Positions 22,581 to 34,109 of a stretch of 64,000 bases of DNA are shown here, in pieces (position 1 is the stretch's first letter; every line of letters begins with the position of its first letter). The DNA comes from Arachis hypogaea. Its lineage: Eukaryota; Streptophyta; Magnoliopsida; Fabales; Fabaceae. The position numbers and the translations under genes are program-made. Where the stretch lies: positions 44,452,137-44,516,136 of the forward strand of contig NC_092042.1 in assembly GCF_003086295.3 (NCBI RefSeq), read 5' to 3'. The notes under the pieces were generated by a model. The model was not told the DNA's origin. It saw nothing but the letters and a program-made list of their open reading frames with translations, and did no database searches.

Positions 22581-24056
22581 TGACGTTAGGATTTTTGCTA
22601 GTAAAGAATTTTATAAAAATAGTCGCGTTGTAGATATAGATTCTAAACCAACAGAAATCCCTTCGTGCAAACATTTTGGTTGTCACAAGTAACAAACCCG
22701 TTTAAAATTGATAACCGAGTATTTAAACCTCGGGTCGTCTTCTCAAGGAATTGCAGGGAGATATGTTCTTATTATTGGTTATGGAAATTGTAAATTGGGG
22801 TTTGAGAATGAAGAATCAATATGGCAAATAATTTAAATGGCAATTAAAATAAATAAATATTGTAAAGCAAACCCTTTGGCAAGGTATGAGAAATTGGAAG
22901 TCCAAACTTAGTTATTCTTATCAATAATAATGAAAGTTGAACCTTAATTCCACTTAGTTAACCTTTGCTAAAGCAAAGAAAAGTCAAGGGACTAATTATT
23001 TTGATCTTCGAATCCTATTTATTTCCTAAGAAAAGTTTGGGATTATTGAAGTTCAGTTCAATTAGCAAAGATAACAGTTATCAATTATGTTGAGCTAAGA
23101 TAACTCCCGAGTTACTAATTTCTTATCCAAGACCAAAAGGAAAAGGAATTAAATCTACTGGAATAAAAATGTCTTCAGATTGGGAATAATCAATAATGTA
23201 AAAGAAAGCAATATTAACTGAAATACCTCAAATAACATTAATTTGAAAGAGTAATCTGTAACATAGAAGAATTCATAAACTAAATTGAGAAAACAAGTAA
23301 TGAAAAAGGAATATTGAACCTGATAAAAAGATAATCCTCAAGCAAATAAAATCCTAAATCTAAATCCTAATCCTAAAGAGAGAGGAGAGAACCTCTCTCC
23401 AACTAAACCTAAATCATGGAAAGTGACTAAAATTCGGAGACTCCCCTCAATGGATGCATTCCCCAACTTCATAACCTCTGGTCTATGCCTTCTGGACTTG
23501 GATTTGGGCCAAAAAGGGCTTCAGAACTCGCTATGAGCGTTTTCTACAATTTCTGGTGCATGGCCTCTGTCACGCGTCCGCGTAGGTCACGCGGTCGCGT
23601 CAATTGGAGTTTTCCTTGTCGCGCGGTCGCGTCAGTCATGCGGCTGTGTCATAGGTGTTCTTCTTTAGGTGCGCGGTTGCGTCAGACATGCGGCCGCATC
23701 GCTGCTTCTTCGCGCTTGGCATGCGGCCGCGTCGTCCATGCGGTCGCGTCGCTGCCAGTTTCTTCAGAAACTCCGTTTTGTGCTTTCCTTCCATTTTTGT
23801 ATGTTTTCTTTCCATCCTTTGAGTCATTCCTGCCTTAGAAGATCTGAAACTACTCAACACACTAGTCATGGCATCGAATGATAATAAAGGGTAATTAAAA
23901 TAATTAATTTTAAAGCATAGGAAACATATTTTTCACATACATCACATAATAAGGAAGGAAAATTAAAACCATGCAATTAATATGAATAAGTGGGTGAAGG
24001 ATTGAATAAATCACTCAAACTAAGCACAAAATATATCACAAAATATGGGTTTATCA
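22581..24056 (-). repeat. 5' LTR of element C
   Basis: 1476 bp, TG...CA. A CpG-rich cluster lies at 23565-23755. It differs at scattered sites from the 3' LTR, more than the two B LTRs differ, which fits C being older than B. Confidence 0.92.
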
Positions 24057-25213
24057 CAGCTACCTGCCACTCATACATACATATTTCCCAATCTGTATTG
24101 TGAGCTCTACTTCCCAACCTATCGGAAGAAGAACCTCAACATAGAGAAGAAACTGGCCATCCCCGATGACCTGAGACACTCCATTGAGGCCCGTATTCAG
24201 GGGTTGGGTCTAGGATTTATTGATAGGGAGCTGGGCAGGATTAACGCATCATGGGTCAAGGAATTTTACTACAATTTCTTCAGAGCGACCCTTGATTGGG
24301 TTTACCTGCGAGATGGCCAGATATTGGTTACGGAGGCTGCCATTGAGAATGCTATCCACTGCCTACCTAAGACCGATGCCACAGATACCTATGAGCAGGA
24401 GGTGGTGGCAATCCATTCTATGACTTTTGATTATGAGGCCCTGAGATGTGTATTGCCACCCCGGATGCCCCTTGGATGATGGATTTTGATAACAAGAAGC
24501 CCAAGAGGATATTGTTTGCTCACTTATCTAGAGAGGCTAGGACTTGGCAGCAGATATTTGCCACCTATGTTATGCCTACCACACATTTTTCTGAGATTCC
24601 GATGGACATGCTTGTCTTGATCGGCTGTGTTATGGAAGGGAAGGCGGTTTACTTCCCCAGATCGATCAGGATGTACATGTGGCGCGCACATATCCATGGC
24701 CTACTCCCATTCCCCACTTTGGTCACTCAGATGGCTGAGCTAGCTGGTGCTCCATGGTGGGATGATGACGTGACACCACTACCCCCAGACGATGATGACA
24801 AGGAGGATGTTATTCCGTGGGGTATGTGGGTGCACGAGAAGCCCCCATCCCGGCGTGTCTCTAGAGCCTGAGCCAGAGCAGCACCAGCAGCCGGTCTGTC
24901 TCTTTCCTCCACAGCCGCAGGTCCTTTAGGACCAGCACCACCACCACCACCACCATCACCCCAGCCGACATATCTTGTGGTGCAGCGTCTCCTCCGCTTT
25001 ATGGAGCATAGCGAGTGCCGCATCATGCGACGTCTTGACAGGATAGATCAGATGTTCATCGCACTGAGCGTCGAGTTACCCCCTCTCCCCGACTCTTCCG
25101 CATCTGAAGAGGAGCAGCACGAGGAGGAGCCAGCTCAGCCAGAGGCACCTCCAAAGACACAGGCCCTCCCAGAGGCTCAGCAGCACAAGGCGGAGCCACA
25201 GTCTGTAGCCTAG
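24057..25213 (+). pseudogene. ORF3 of element A, main part
   Basis: Continues 5239-5366 after C. It has FPNLYCELYFPTYRKKNLN, IPDDLRHSIEARIQGLG, then RINASWVKEFYYNFFRATLD and a loop with ILVTEAAIENAIHCLP, as in the plant transposon-protein domain of B. A frameshift at about 24450-24470 moves to ARTWQQIFATYVMPTTHFSE and MYMWRAHIHGLLPFPT. A stop follows at 24871. The last readable piece (24977-25213) begins VQRLLRFMEHSECRIMRRLD and ends in a Glu/Pro-rich tail. The order of domain, acidic region and helical tail is as in B and D. Confidence 0.75.
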
Positions 25214-25253
25214 CCAGATGCGACTGTTGACCCCCTTCCTGAGCCTGAGTAGT

Positions 25254-25292
25254 AGCATCGAGGACGATGCTTCATTCTAAGTGTGGGGAGGT
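25254..25292 (+). other. Internal polypurine-like site and AGGA-loop hairpin of A
   Basis: AGCATCG-AGGA-CGATGCT (25254-25271, perfect 7-bp stem), then CTAAGTGTGGGGAGGT (25277-25292), which repeats the real polypurine tract 1.67 kb further on. Confidence 0.75.
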
Positions 25293-26919
25293 CACTGTCA
25301 TCGTCGTCGGTGGATAGCTTTATTTTGGTGAACTATTTCAGACCTTTATCCTCCTTTGCGTTATTTTGTATTTTGCTTTACTTTGTTTTATTTCTCTTTT
25401 AGTACTTGCACACTTCTATTTTATTGTACCTTTGTTTAATTTTACTCTGTGACATTTTGTACTTTGGGCTTGTATATATCTCAGATATTTAGCTTGAATT
25501 GCACTTTTAGTTAATAGTTGTGATATAGAAAAATGTAGATTAATGATCTTAGTTTACCCTTTTGCATATGAAGTTTGTGTTAATTGAAAAAGGGGATAAA
25601 CTAAAGAATTTTTAGAATGTCCCAATCACAACATTGCATTTAGAATAAGCTTAGTCAAACAATAAGATTTTTCAAGGAATCTATCTATAGGGCATCACCC
25701 CAATTGATTGGAAACTTTTGATGAACTTGCTTCAATTTCATATTTTATGAAGCATGTTTTGAGCTAAGAACATACAACCTGTGAGATTTTGAGCTTGATT
25801 ATATGGTTACACTATTTAACCATGATTTTTTATTCTTGTATGTTTTCTTCTCTATGATTGTAATCTATGTTTTGTTCCATTCTATATGTCCATTGTTTAG
25901 TGTATATTCATGCATACATATAACTGAGGCCATCATTTGTTACTAACTCACTTATCCCAAATAGCCTACCACTTCATCTACCTTTGTTTGCCACTTTGAG
26001 CCTTTTAACCCCCAATTGTTCTTTATGTTACCACATCAATAGCCTTAAGCGGAAAAACAAGTAATTACCCCTATTGAATCTTTGGTTAGCTTAAAATAGA
26101 GATTGTGTATCAATTAAGTCTGGAAAAATGTGGGAACTTGGGTTAATAGGAAAGTTCTTTGGAGTTATTGACAAATTTTGAGAATTTGGGTGCTACTCAT
26201 ATTTAATTATAAAACCATAGGCATTGATCCATTATGTTAAAAAAAGAGAGAATTAATTAGGGGATAAAATTACTCCAATGTTAAGTCCAATAAAATGATC
26301 AATGCATATGTGGTTAAATTAAAAGTTGATACATGAGTATGAGAAAAATACAAAAGTGAGATTATGGATAGCTAGGAATGATTTTATAAGCATCTAGAGT
26401 GTGTGTGTGTGTGTGTGTGTGTTAGGTGAGAACTTAGGATAGTCAAAGATTCAATTTATAGCTCACTTGGCCATATATATATCCTCGCCCTTACCTTAGC
26501 CCCATTACAACCTTGAAAAGACCTTATGATGTTTGTATTTGTACACTAGATGTTTGTTGATTGGTTAGATGAAGAGCAAGGTTTTAGAAAGCATGACTAG
26601 AGGAGACTAGAGTGAATCAACCCCTAAACACTTGAGTGACTAGAGCGGATACACATCCGATGAGGGTTCGATTGCTCAATCGCATGTCTTCACCACTATC
26701 TTTCATATTCTTGCAAGTTTGTAAATCCTTTTGATAATTTAGTACAATTGTGGGTTGGATTTAATTCCTATTACTTTAGCCCTTATGCTTATATATGTTC
26801 TCTTGAAAGGTTGATTTGTTTTGTCCTAAGCATTTACATCCATAATAAGTAGTTGCATTTAGATAGTTTGCATATAGTTTAGTTGCACTAGATGTCATAC
26901 CCCTTGTTTTCTTGTTGGT
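25293..26919 (+). other. Non-coding tail of A between its two polypurine-like sites
   Basis: No gene. Partly conserved with 17081-18543 of C. Contains a (GT)n microsatellite at 26399-26422. Confidence 0.65.
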
Positions 26920-26958
26920 TTAGCATGAGGACATGCTAAGGTTTAAGTGTGGGGAGGT
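26920..26958 (+). other. Polypurine tract of A preceded by AGGA-loop hairpin
   Basis: TTAGCATG-AGGA-CATGCTAA (26920-26939, perfect 8-bp stem), then TTAAGTGTGGGGAGGT (26943-26958) directly before the 3' LTR. Confidence 0.8.
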
Positions 26959-28438
26959 TAATAAACCCCATTTGTAGGGTTTATATTGTGTTGAATCTAG
27001 AGTATTTTGTCAACCTTTTCTCATATTTACTTAGAGAAATAGCATAGTTTTGTGATTGTCTCTTAATTTGTGCTTAAGTTTGAAAACATGCTTTTAGACC
27101 CTTAAATTGATAATTTTAATCTTCCTTTGAGTCCACTACATGCCTTGATGTGTTTGTTAGTGATTTCAGATTGAAAAGGGATAGGAATGGAACAAAGGAG
27201 TGAAGAGAAAGCACGCGAAGTGGAGAAATCATGAAAAACCATAGATTAGGGACGCGCCCATGGACGCACGCGCGCACCAGAAGCGTACGCGTGGATCGCT
27301 AACTACTCCAGGAATGCGTACGCATGCTGTATGTGTACGCGTGGATGCCCACGCTGACTCCTTTAATGAAATCGCACCTAGCGATTTCAAGAGGGCTTCT
27401 GATCCAGTTTTGAAGCCAATCTTTGGCGGAAAAGGCTAAAAAGACCAAGGACTGAAGGGGAAAAGGAATCGATCAATCACTCATTCAATCATTATTCACA
27501 AGGACTGAAGGGGAAAAGGCTAAAAAGACCAAGGACTGAAGGGGAAAAGGCTCTCTCCTCTCTCTAGGTTTTAGGTCTTAGTTTTATTCCTTTTCAATTT
27601 CTGAATTCTATCTTATTCCAATTTAGTTTCTCTTCTACTCTTATTCATTCTATTACTTTGGTTTATTTATTTCTTTTGTTGAGCTATTTATTTTCCCCAT
27701 TTAGTTTGTGAACTTTTGATGTTAGATTCAAGTTCCATATTAATGCAATTTATGTTTTCCATGGTTATTGTTACTCTCTTTAATTGTTAGTCATTGATGC
27801 TTGCAATTGCTCGATTAGATTTATTTTCCTTGTTAATTTTATGCGCTCTTATTTTGTACCTACCAAGTGTTTGACAAAATGCTTGGAAAGATGTTGGAAT
27901 AGGATTTTATGTTCTTGGCTTGGGATGGTAACTTAGGAACTCTTAAGTTACTAATGTCCAAGTAATTGATGATTGGTAGCCATTGACTCTAATTCTCACT
28001 AATTGAATTAGTGGAGAGTTAGGACTTATGGACTTGGATTGATATAGCTCATTTGACTTTGCTTTACTAGTTAGAGGATGACTTAATGAGATTGATCCTT
28101 GCCAATTCTCATGTTGTGATTAGTGATAAGGATAGAGATCCTTGACCACCGAACCTTGCCAAGACCGATTTATCATTCGAATTTCCTTGCCATTTATTTT
28201 TCTTGTCTCTTAATCCGAAACCCCAAAAGATACAATCTCATAACCAATAACAAGAACACTTCCCTACAATTCCTTGTGAGATGACCCGAGGTTTGAATAC
28301 TTTGGTTATTATTTTTTAGGGGTTTGTTACTTGTGACAACCAAAACTTTTGTATGAAAGGATTCTTTGTGGTTTAGAAACTATACTTGCAATAAGACTTA
28401 TTTGTGAAATTCTTTACCACACAAAAATCCGTTCATCG
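26959..28438 (+). repeat. 3' LTR of element A
   Basis: About 1480 bp. Starts TAATAAACCCC, where related LTRs start TGATAAACC, so the first dinucleotide is mutated. Ends near TTCATCG before Copia sequence. CpG-rich cluster at 27243-27360. A small local duplication (GACTGAAGGGGAAAAGGCTA units) lies at 27450-27550. Confidence 0.85.
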
Positions 28439-29338
28439 GTATGATAAAGATTCTCAAAGGGAGTAACGTTACCAAGAACAGAAGAAGGGAGTCTATTTAT
28501 AACATGAATAGTAGTAAGAATAGCTTCACCCCAAGTACGCTCATGACACGAAGAGAAAGAATCATTGCACGAACAAAGTCAAGAATGTGACGGTGTTTGT
28601 ATTTAGCTCCGCCATTTTGTTGAGACGTACCAGAGCAAGAAAACTCAGACAATGTAACTTGTTTTGCAAGAAAGGTTAAGAGTTTGGAATCACGGTATTC
28701 CACAGCATCATCGGGCGAAAAACCTTAATGACCTTAAAAAACTAAGTTTTAATCATAGTGGCAAAGTTAATATAAATATGAGGTAACTCATGGCGATTAG
28801 TCATCAAATAAACCCAAGTAAAGCGTGAATAATCATTAATGAAAACGACAAAGTATCAAGCTCCTCCCATAAAAACGGTGGGAGCGGGATCCCAAACATC
28901 AGAGTGGATAATATCAAAAGGAGAGCAAGCAAAAGAGAAATTATTGTGAAAAGATAAAGTGGGTTGTTTAACAGTTTGACAATAAATGCAATCAAAAGAC
29001 TCATGATTAACCTGATCCAAAATACCCTGAGACACAAGAGGACCCATCTTTCCCAAGGAGGTGTGGGCAAGACGTTGATGCCATAAGTAAAAAGTAGAAG
29101 GAGATGAAGCAGCACAGAGATTTGGCACAGAAGGAATATGAAGATTCTCGAGTTCAAACAACCTTCCGACCTTACGTCCAGTCCCGATGATTTGTCCTCT
29201 CCGACAATCCTGTACATGACAACCAGAAATGGAAAAAGTGACATCAAAACTGAGATCAACAAGTTGACCAATAGAAATAAGATTAAAGTTCTATTTGGGA
29301 ATATAATAAGTATCAGGAAGATTAGATGATTAGATTTT
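28439..29338 (-). pseudogene. pol: Ty1/Copia pol fragment: GAG-pre-integrase and integrase core
   Basis: Minus-strand reading from 29330: IPK.NFNLIS-type lead, then FELENLHIPSVPN, LWHQRLAHTSLGKMG (zinc-binding HHCC start), FDCIYCQTVKQPTLSF, FDIIHSDVW (first catalytic Asp), EYRDSKLLTFL, SGTSQQNGGAKYKHRH. The last motif normally has Glu where Lys now stands (NGxAE to NGGAK), so the third catalytic residue is lost. Frames change at about 28710 and 28860. The fragment is cut by A's LTR at 28438 and by H at 29339; no LTR or RT belonging to it is seen. It resembles a Copia element of the Retrofit/Bianca style only in general terms. Confidence 0.85.
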
Positions 29339-30824
29339 TGACGGTTTAGAATTTCACTAATGAAATCTCGTTGTAAAGTATAGTTTCTAAACCAAACAAT
29401 AATCCTTTCATACAAAAAGTTGTTTGTCACTAGTACAAACCCCTAAAATTTATAAACCGAAGTATTCAAACCTCGGGTCGTTCTCCCTAGGAATTGTAAT
29501 GCAGTGTCTTGTTATTGGTTGTGAGTTATTTTGGGGTTTTGAAGATTTTAGACAAGAAACATAAATGGCAAAGAAAATAAACTAACAACTAACAAAGCTC
29601 TTGGCAAGATATGAGAACTAGAAGTCCTATCCTAGTTATCCTCCTCAATTGTGATGAGAATTGTTCATTTCTCCCACTTAGTTAACCTCTAACCATGGAG
29701 GGAAGTCAAGTGGATGAATCAATTTGATTCCTCAAGTCCTAATCAACTCCTAAAGGAAAGACTAGCTTTAGAGGCATTCAAATCAATTAGCAACTTCTAA
29801 TTATCAATAAACAAAGGAATTAGATAACTCAAGAGTCACTAATTACTCTACCTAGGCCAAGAGGAACAAAACCTACACTAAAATCCAACCAAGCATTTCA
29901 TTAAACACTTGGAAGGCATATAAGAAAAGCATAGTAAATTGATAACAAGAATAAAATTTAACAACAATTATTGCAAAGAATTAACAACAACAATCAAGGA
30001 AATCACAATTATCATGAATTACCTCAAATTGCATTATTGAAAGAAAACAAAGAAACAACAATCTATCCAAAACAAAATGAAGAATTACAATTATTAAAGC
30101 ACATAACTAGAAAGAGGAAGAGGAGAAGATTAAGAATTGATAAAGGAAAAGTGAATCAAAGGATGAATTAAACCTAGATCTAAGAAGAGAGATTAGCCTA
30201 AACCTAATCCTAATTCTAGAGAGAAGTGAGAGCTTCTCTCTCTAAAACTAACTCTAAACTAATCCTAATTATGCTATATGATAGATTGATGATCCTCCTT
30301 CCCCTCAATCCTTGATCCTTTTATTCCCTTCTATCAGCAATTGGCGCTAAAATGGGTTCAGAAACCTTTCCAAATCGCCAGGCACGTGTTGCTTTAATGA
30401 AGTCATGTGCGGTCATCGACGCGTGCGCGCACGGTACGCGTGCACGTCCCTGGCCGATTTTGCAATGTGCGCGCGGGCGCCTTGTGCGCATGCGCGTGCT
30501 TGGTCGAGATCAATTCTTTGGCTTTTATGCTTCTCTCCACTTGCTTCTTCCTTTCTCCTTTGATCCATGTCTAGCCTGTTTCAACCTGAGATTACTAGCA
30601 AACACATCAAGGCATCTCATGGAATCAAGGATGAATTAAAATTATCAAATTAAAGGCTTAAAAAACATGTTTTTACACTTAAGCACAAATACGGGAGAAG
30701 TAACAAAACCATACTAATTCATAGGTTAAATGTGAGAAAAGGTCATCAAAATACTCTAAATTCAATACAAGATAAACTCTCAATAAACAAGACAAATTGA
30801 GTAAGCTAACAAAAGCAAGTCCCA
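29339..30824 (-). mobile_element. Solo LTR H (probable), Athila-type
   Basis: Starts TGACGGTTTAGAATTTC and shows the same landmarks as the A and C LTRs on the minus strand (AAACCTCGGGTCG at about 29470, the CTCTCTCTAAAACTAA block at about 30240, CpG-rich cluster 30416-30500). No primer site or coding region adjoins it. If it ends at TCCCA (30824), the flanks ATTTT (29334-29338) and ATTTT (30825-30829) would be a 5-bp duplication. The right end is uncertain because the usual GGTTTATCA terminus is not seen and the repeat is AT-rich. Confidence 0.6.
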
Positions 30825-32393
30825 ATTTTACCAATAATACACCGCACTCACAAGTCACACCCTGACACACCCGAAAACTAAATAAACAAACACACCTCCT
30901 ACTGAATTAAGATAAGAGTCCAAAGACCAAATACAACAAAACATATCCAAACACCATATTAGAAATACCAAAAGACTACACACATTCCTTATAATAAAGA
31001 TTTAGTTCCTAGTTTTGTGCCGCATTCCGCCTTCTTGTGATTTTTTTTTAATTGCATTGTCAACTGAACTGTGTTGATATTTTTTTTTTTTTGTCCTTCG
31101 TTGAGTAAAGGTTCCACTACAATTTCTTCATCACTATATCATAAACTGAGTTAGAAATCCAGTTTTCAGATTCTTCTTGCTTTCTCCTTTTAGTAATCCA
31201 TATCCCACGACTTAACATTTTCATATCAAGTCAATAATTATATTATATAAAAGTTAAAATTCAATAATATACTTTAAAATTTTTGTATTTTTGTGTTTGT
31301 TTAGTGGTGTTTCATAAAACTAAAATTATCAATTATTATTTTTAAAGTGAATTTTTAAATATTTTTTTCAATATATACAATCATATAATTTACTAACAAT
31401 TCACTTTCAATTTTGTTTCAAAGCCTTGTTAATAATATTTTTTTTTCAATAACTTTTCTCTCTACTATGTAATAAAAAGATAACTGGAATGAAAAGAGAA
31501 AAATTTAAAACATTTTTTTTATAGAGGGTTGATAAATTTATATTTTATGATAATTTGGAATAAAAAGAGAAAAATTTAAAACATATTTTATAAAGGATTG
31601 ATAAATTTATATTTTATGATAATTTTTAAATTGAAAAAAAATGAAATTTATTAACTTAACTTGCACTTATTCTTTATAAATGAATGCTTTTATGAACTTT
31701 CTCCAAATTATAGTTAACTAATTGAAACACTTTTAGGCTTTGAAAATTGTCAAACTAATTTTACTTTTATTCCATTCGATATCTTGATATGTTTATTTAA
31801 ATTGTTTAAGATTTAGGAGATAAGAATGATTTGAAAAAATAGAAAAAAATAGGCAAAAGTAGAAATTTTATGAAAAAAATTAAGATTTGACAAAGTTGTA
31901 AAGATGCGTGTACATCATGCATGTATACGCATGAAATGCATACACATCATACTTTACTTGTGGATTAGAATTAATTAAGCCTAATTAACTTTTCTCAAAT
32001 TATAGAAATTGATGAATTGAAATTGCTCTTTATATAATTATTATGTTGTTATTGGTAACAAGAATTATAATTCTTAATCCTCAACCCTTAAGAGTGCACA
32101 GAGAAACATGATGAAATTTTATCAAAATTAAATTATAATGTTATTTTGTTTGGACTGTGTAATCTTTAAATGGGTCAGTTAATTATTTTTATATTAATTA
32201 TAAATTTCTTACATATTCATACATTTATATTTTATACTTATTTTTTTAAAGAAAAACGCTACTTGATATTGCTATACTACATTACACATTATACATGCTA
32301 AATTACTAATATGTAATTGTTTTTAAGTGTTTAATATATTAATTAATGATATTTATAATAATACTACTATCTACTAATAATATTTCTATCTTC
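30825..32393. other. AT-rich intergenic stretch, no gene seen
   Basis: Only short frames. Contains T runs at 31039 and 31078-31094 and a 71-bp tandem duplication at 31486-31556 and 31557-31627 (GAAAAGAGAAAAATTTAAAA core). I recognise nothing else. Confidence 0.6.
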
Positions 32394-32439
32394 TTTTTTT
32401 TTATTAAGTAAAAGGGCTGATGTTCAAAGAACTAAATTA

Positions 32440-33146
32440 CAAACTAAGCGGGGTAAAGATGTTCTTCTAACATCATTAAAAAAGATTCATCATCTATTTT
32501 AGAGGGGTGTTTCAAAAGTATATATCTAGCTCTAGAATTAAATTTTTATGTGCTAGAAAATCTGCATATCTTTTGTCTTCTCTCTATATATATTTATAAA
32601 ATAAATCTCTTAATCAATTTTTTTTCACTGATGTATATTTCTAATGAGAGCGGTTGGATGATTTTTCAAAGTTTTGTTCTCATTCATCCTAGCAATACTG
32701 TTCTGGAGTCACACTCAACAATGATTCTTCTTAATCCCAGTGTTTAAGCTATTTTGAGTCCCTAGTCAATTCTCAAAAGTTCTGCTCCGTATGTTGTGTA
32801 ATCTTCAATATAAAAAGACGACCCCCTATGCATTTTCCTTCATTATTTCTAATGAATCCTCCGTATCCTGCTTTCTTATACTGGAGCCATAAGTATTTAG
32901 AGTCACCCAATTTTGAGATGAGGATTCTACTTAACGTATTTCTCTTTCTTTTGTCTAAAAATTCTTTGTTTCTTTCTCCTTTTAAAAGTCTTATTTATCT
33001 CCTTCAGTTTTTTTTCAGGATCTCACACTGAGATTGCAGTGGCCTTTCATAGCATTATTCATGTATTTTCCTATTCCTCCAATTTCACATCTTCCAAGTT
33101 GCTGTAATAAAGATGTCCATCCAATTACTCTTCCCTCTCTACTGAG
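32440..33146 (-). pseudogene. LINE: RNase H domain and 3' end
   Basis: Minus strand: GYGGFIRNNEGK, then NTGIKKIIVECDS in another frame, typical of the RNase H domain carried by many plant L1 elements, followed by LAHKNLILELD. Several frame changes and stops. After it comes the 3' untranslated end with the A run. Confidence 0.7.
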
Positions 33147-33416
33147 TTATTCTTTAAAGTTCTTCTCGACCCATTGTTCAAGGTTGGCTTCAAAGAAAAC
33201 TTGGTTATAGCTCGGGTCTAATAGGCTTAACCAAATTGGGGAGATTTTCTTACAGTTTCTCATGGCATGTAAAATGTCCTCTTCTTGATTTGGACAGAAA
33301 GCGCAGTCACCTTCCCCACCAAACAGTTTCTTCTTTCTCTGATTCGTGAAGATGTGGACGTGCATCAATCTCCACATGAAGGTCTTTCCTTTTCGGGGTC
33401 TTTTCCACTTCCACAT
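33147..33416 (-). pseudogene. LINE: zinc-binding reverse-transcriptase tail domain
   Basis: MWKWKRPRKGKTFMWRLMH, then CAFCPNQEEDILHAMRNC gives the Cys-x2-Cys...His-x4-Cys pattern of the zinc-binding domain that follows RT in plant LINEs. It belongs to the same ORF2 as 34110-35279; the interval 33417-34109 is the degraded connection and contains no separate gene. Confidence 0.8.
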
Positions 33417-34109
33417 AGTGGTCTAGATAGTTGATGTTGGTTGCTTCCACTCTGCTAGGACTTTGTAGGTGGATGCAGTGGAAAAGGTTCCATCCTTTAA
33501 GTGGATCCAACCCATTCAGTCATCGTCACTGTAACTTCTCGGAGGAGGGTGTGCCACAATTTTTCCACAAATATTTTCAGGCAGGTTTGATTTTAGTTTA
33601 GCTATGTTCTAATTTTCTCTTTTGTTGCTCCAATCTCTCACTACACTTTCCTTATTAAAATTGTTATGGGTCACAAAATTTTTCAGAGTTCCAATCCTCT
33701 CCACCCAATTGTTATACCAGAAGCTCGTTGAATCTCCGTTTTCCATAAAAATGATGGTGTAGTTTTGGAATTTCGGCCAAAGTCAAACAAGCTCTTTCCA
33801 TAGGTTAGAATCTAATTTTTTCGCTAAAGGTGTTAAAGTGAAAAAGTTTCCATCATTGTATTTTTGACTGAAAATCTGAGACCATAGTACATTAGGAATT
33901 TTCCTAAGTTGCCAAATGAGCTTATATAAGAAAGCCTTATTTATTAACTCCAAATTTCTGAATTCTAAACCTCCACCTTGTTTTGGTACGCATAGGGTTT
34001 TCCAACTGATGGAATCAAGTCTTCTTTTGTATCTTATGTGTTCCCATATGAAATTTTTCTGTACCTTTCTCTATATTTCTTTGCAAATGCCTTTGGAAAC
34101 TCTATCATG

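Larger units (their letters stand above)
5367..24056 (-). mobile_element. Element C: non-autonomous Athila-type LTR element inserted in A's ORF3
   Basis: Begins TGACGTTAGG and ends GGGTTTATCA (TG...CA). Exact 5-bp target duplications CAGCT lie at 5362-5366 and 24057-24061. The primer site next to the right LTR shows that the element runs on the minus strand. In element orientation: 5' LTR 22581-24056, primer site, a Pro/Glu-rich ORF like A's, hairpin, CpG-rich array, a 43-codon remnant of ORF3, internal and terminal polypurine tracts, 3' LTR (interrupted by B). No enzyme domains are present. Without B it is about 8.5 kb. Confidence 0.92.
1..28438 (+). mobile_element. Element A: non-autonomous Athila-type LTR retrotransposon, host of nested C and B
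   Basis: The sequence from position 1 matches 27082 onward, so two copies of one LTR flank this element. The 5' LTR runs off the left edge. Order: 5' LTR, tRNA-Asp-type primer site, a degraded Pro/Glu-rich ORF, a CpG-rich spacer, ORF3 (split by element C), a long non-coding tail, polypurine tract, 3' LTR. No protease, RT, RNase H or integrase is recognisable, so movement would need enzymes from another element. Without the 18.7 kb of inserted C it would span about 9.7 kb of window. The left target duplication lies outside the window. The lineage is inferred from the primer site and ORF3. Confidence 0.85.

Noticed and set aside
28804..29430. 208-codon minus-strand hydrophobic frame
   Set aside because: It overlaps the Copia integrase in another frame and has no motif of its own.
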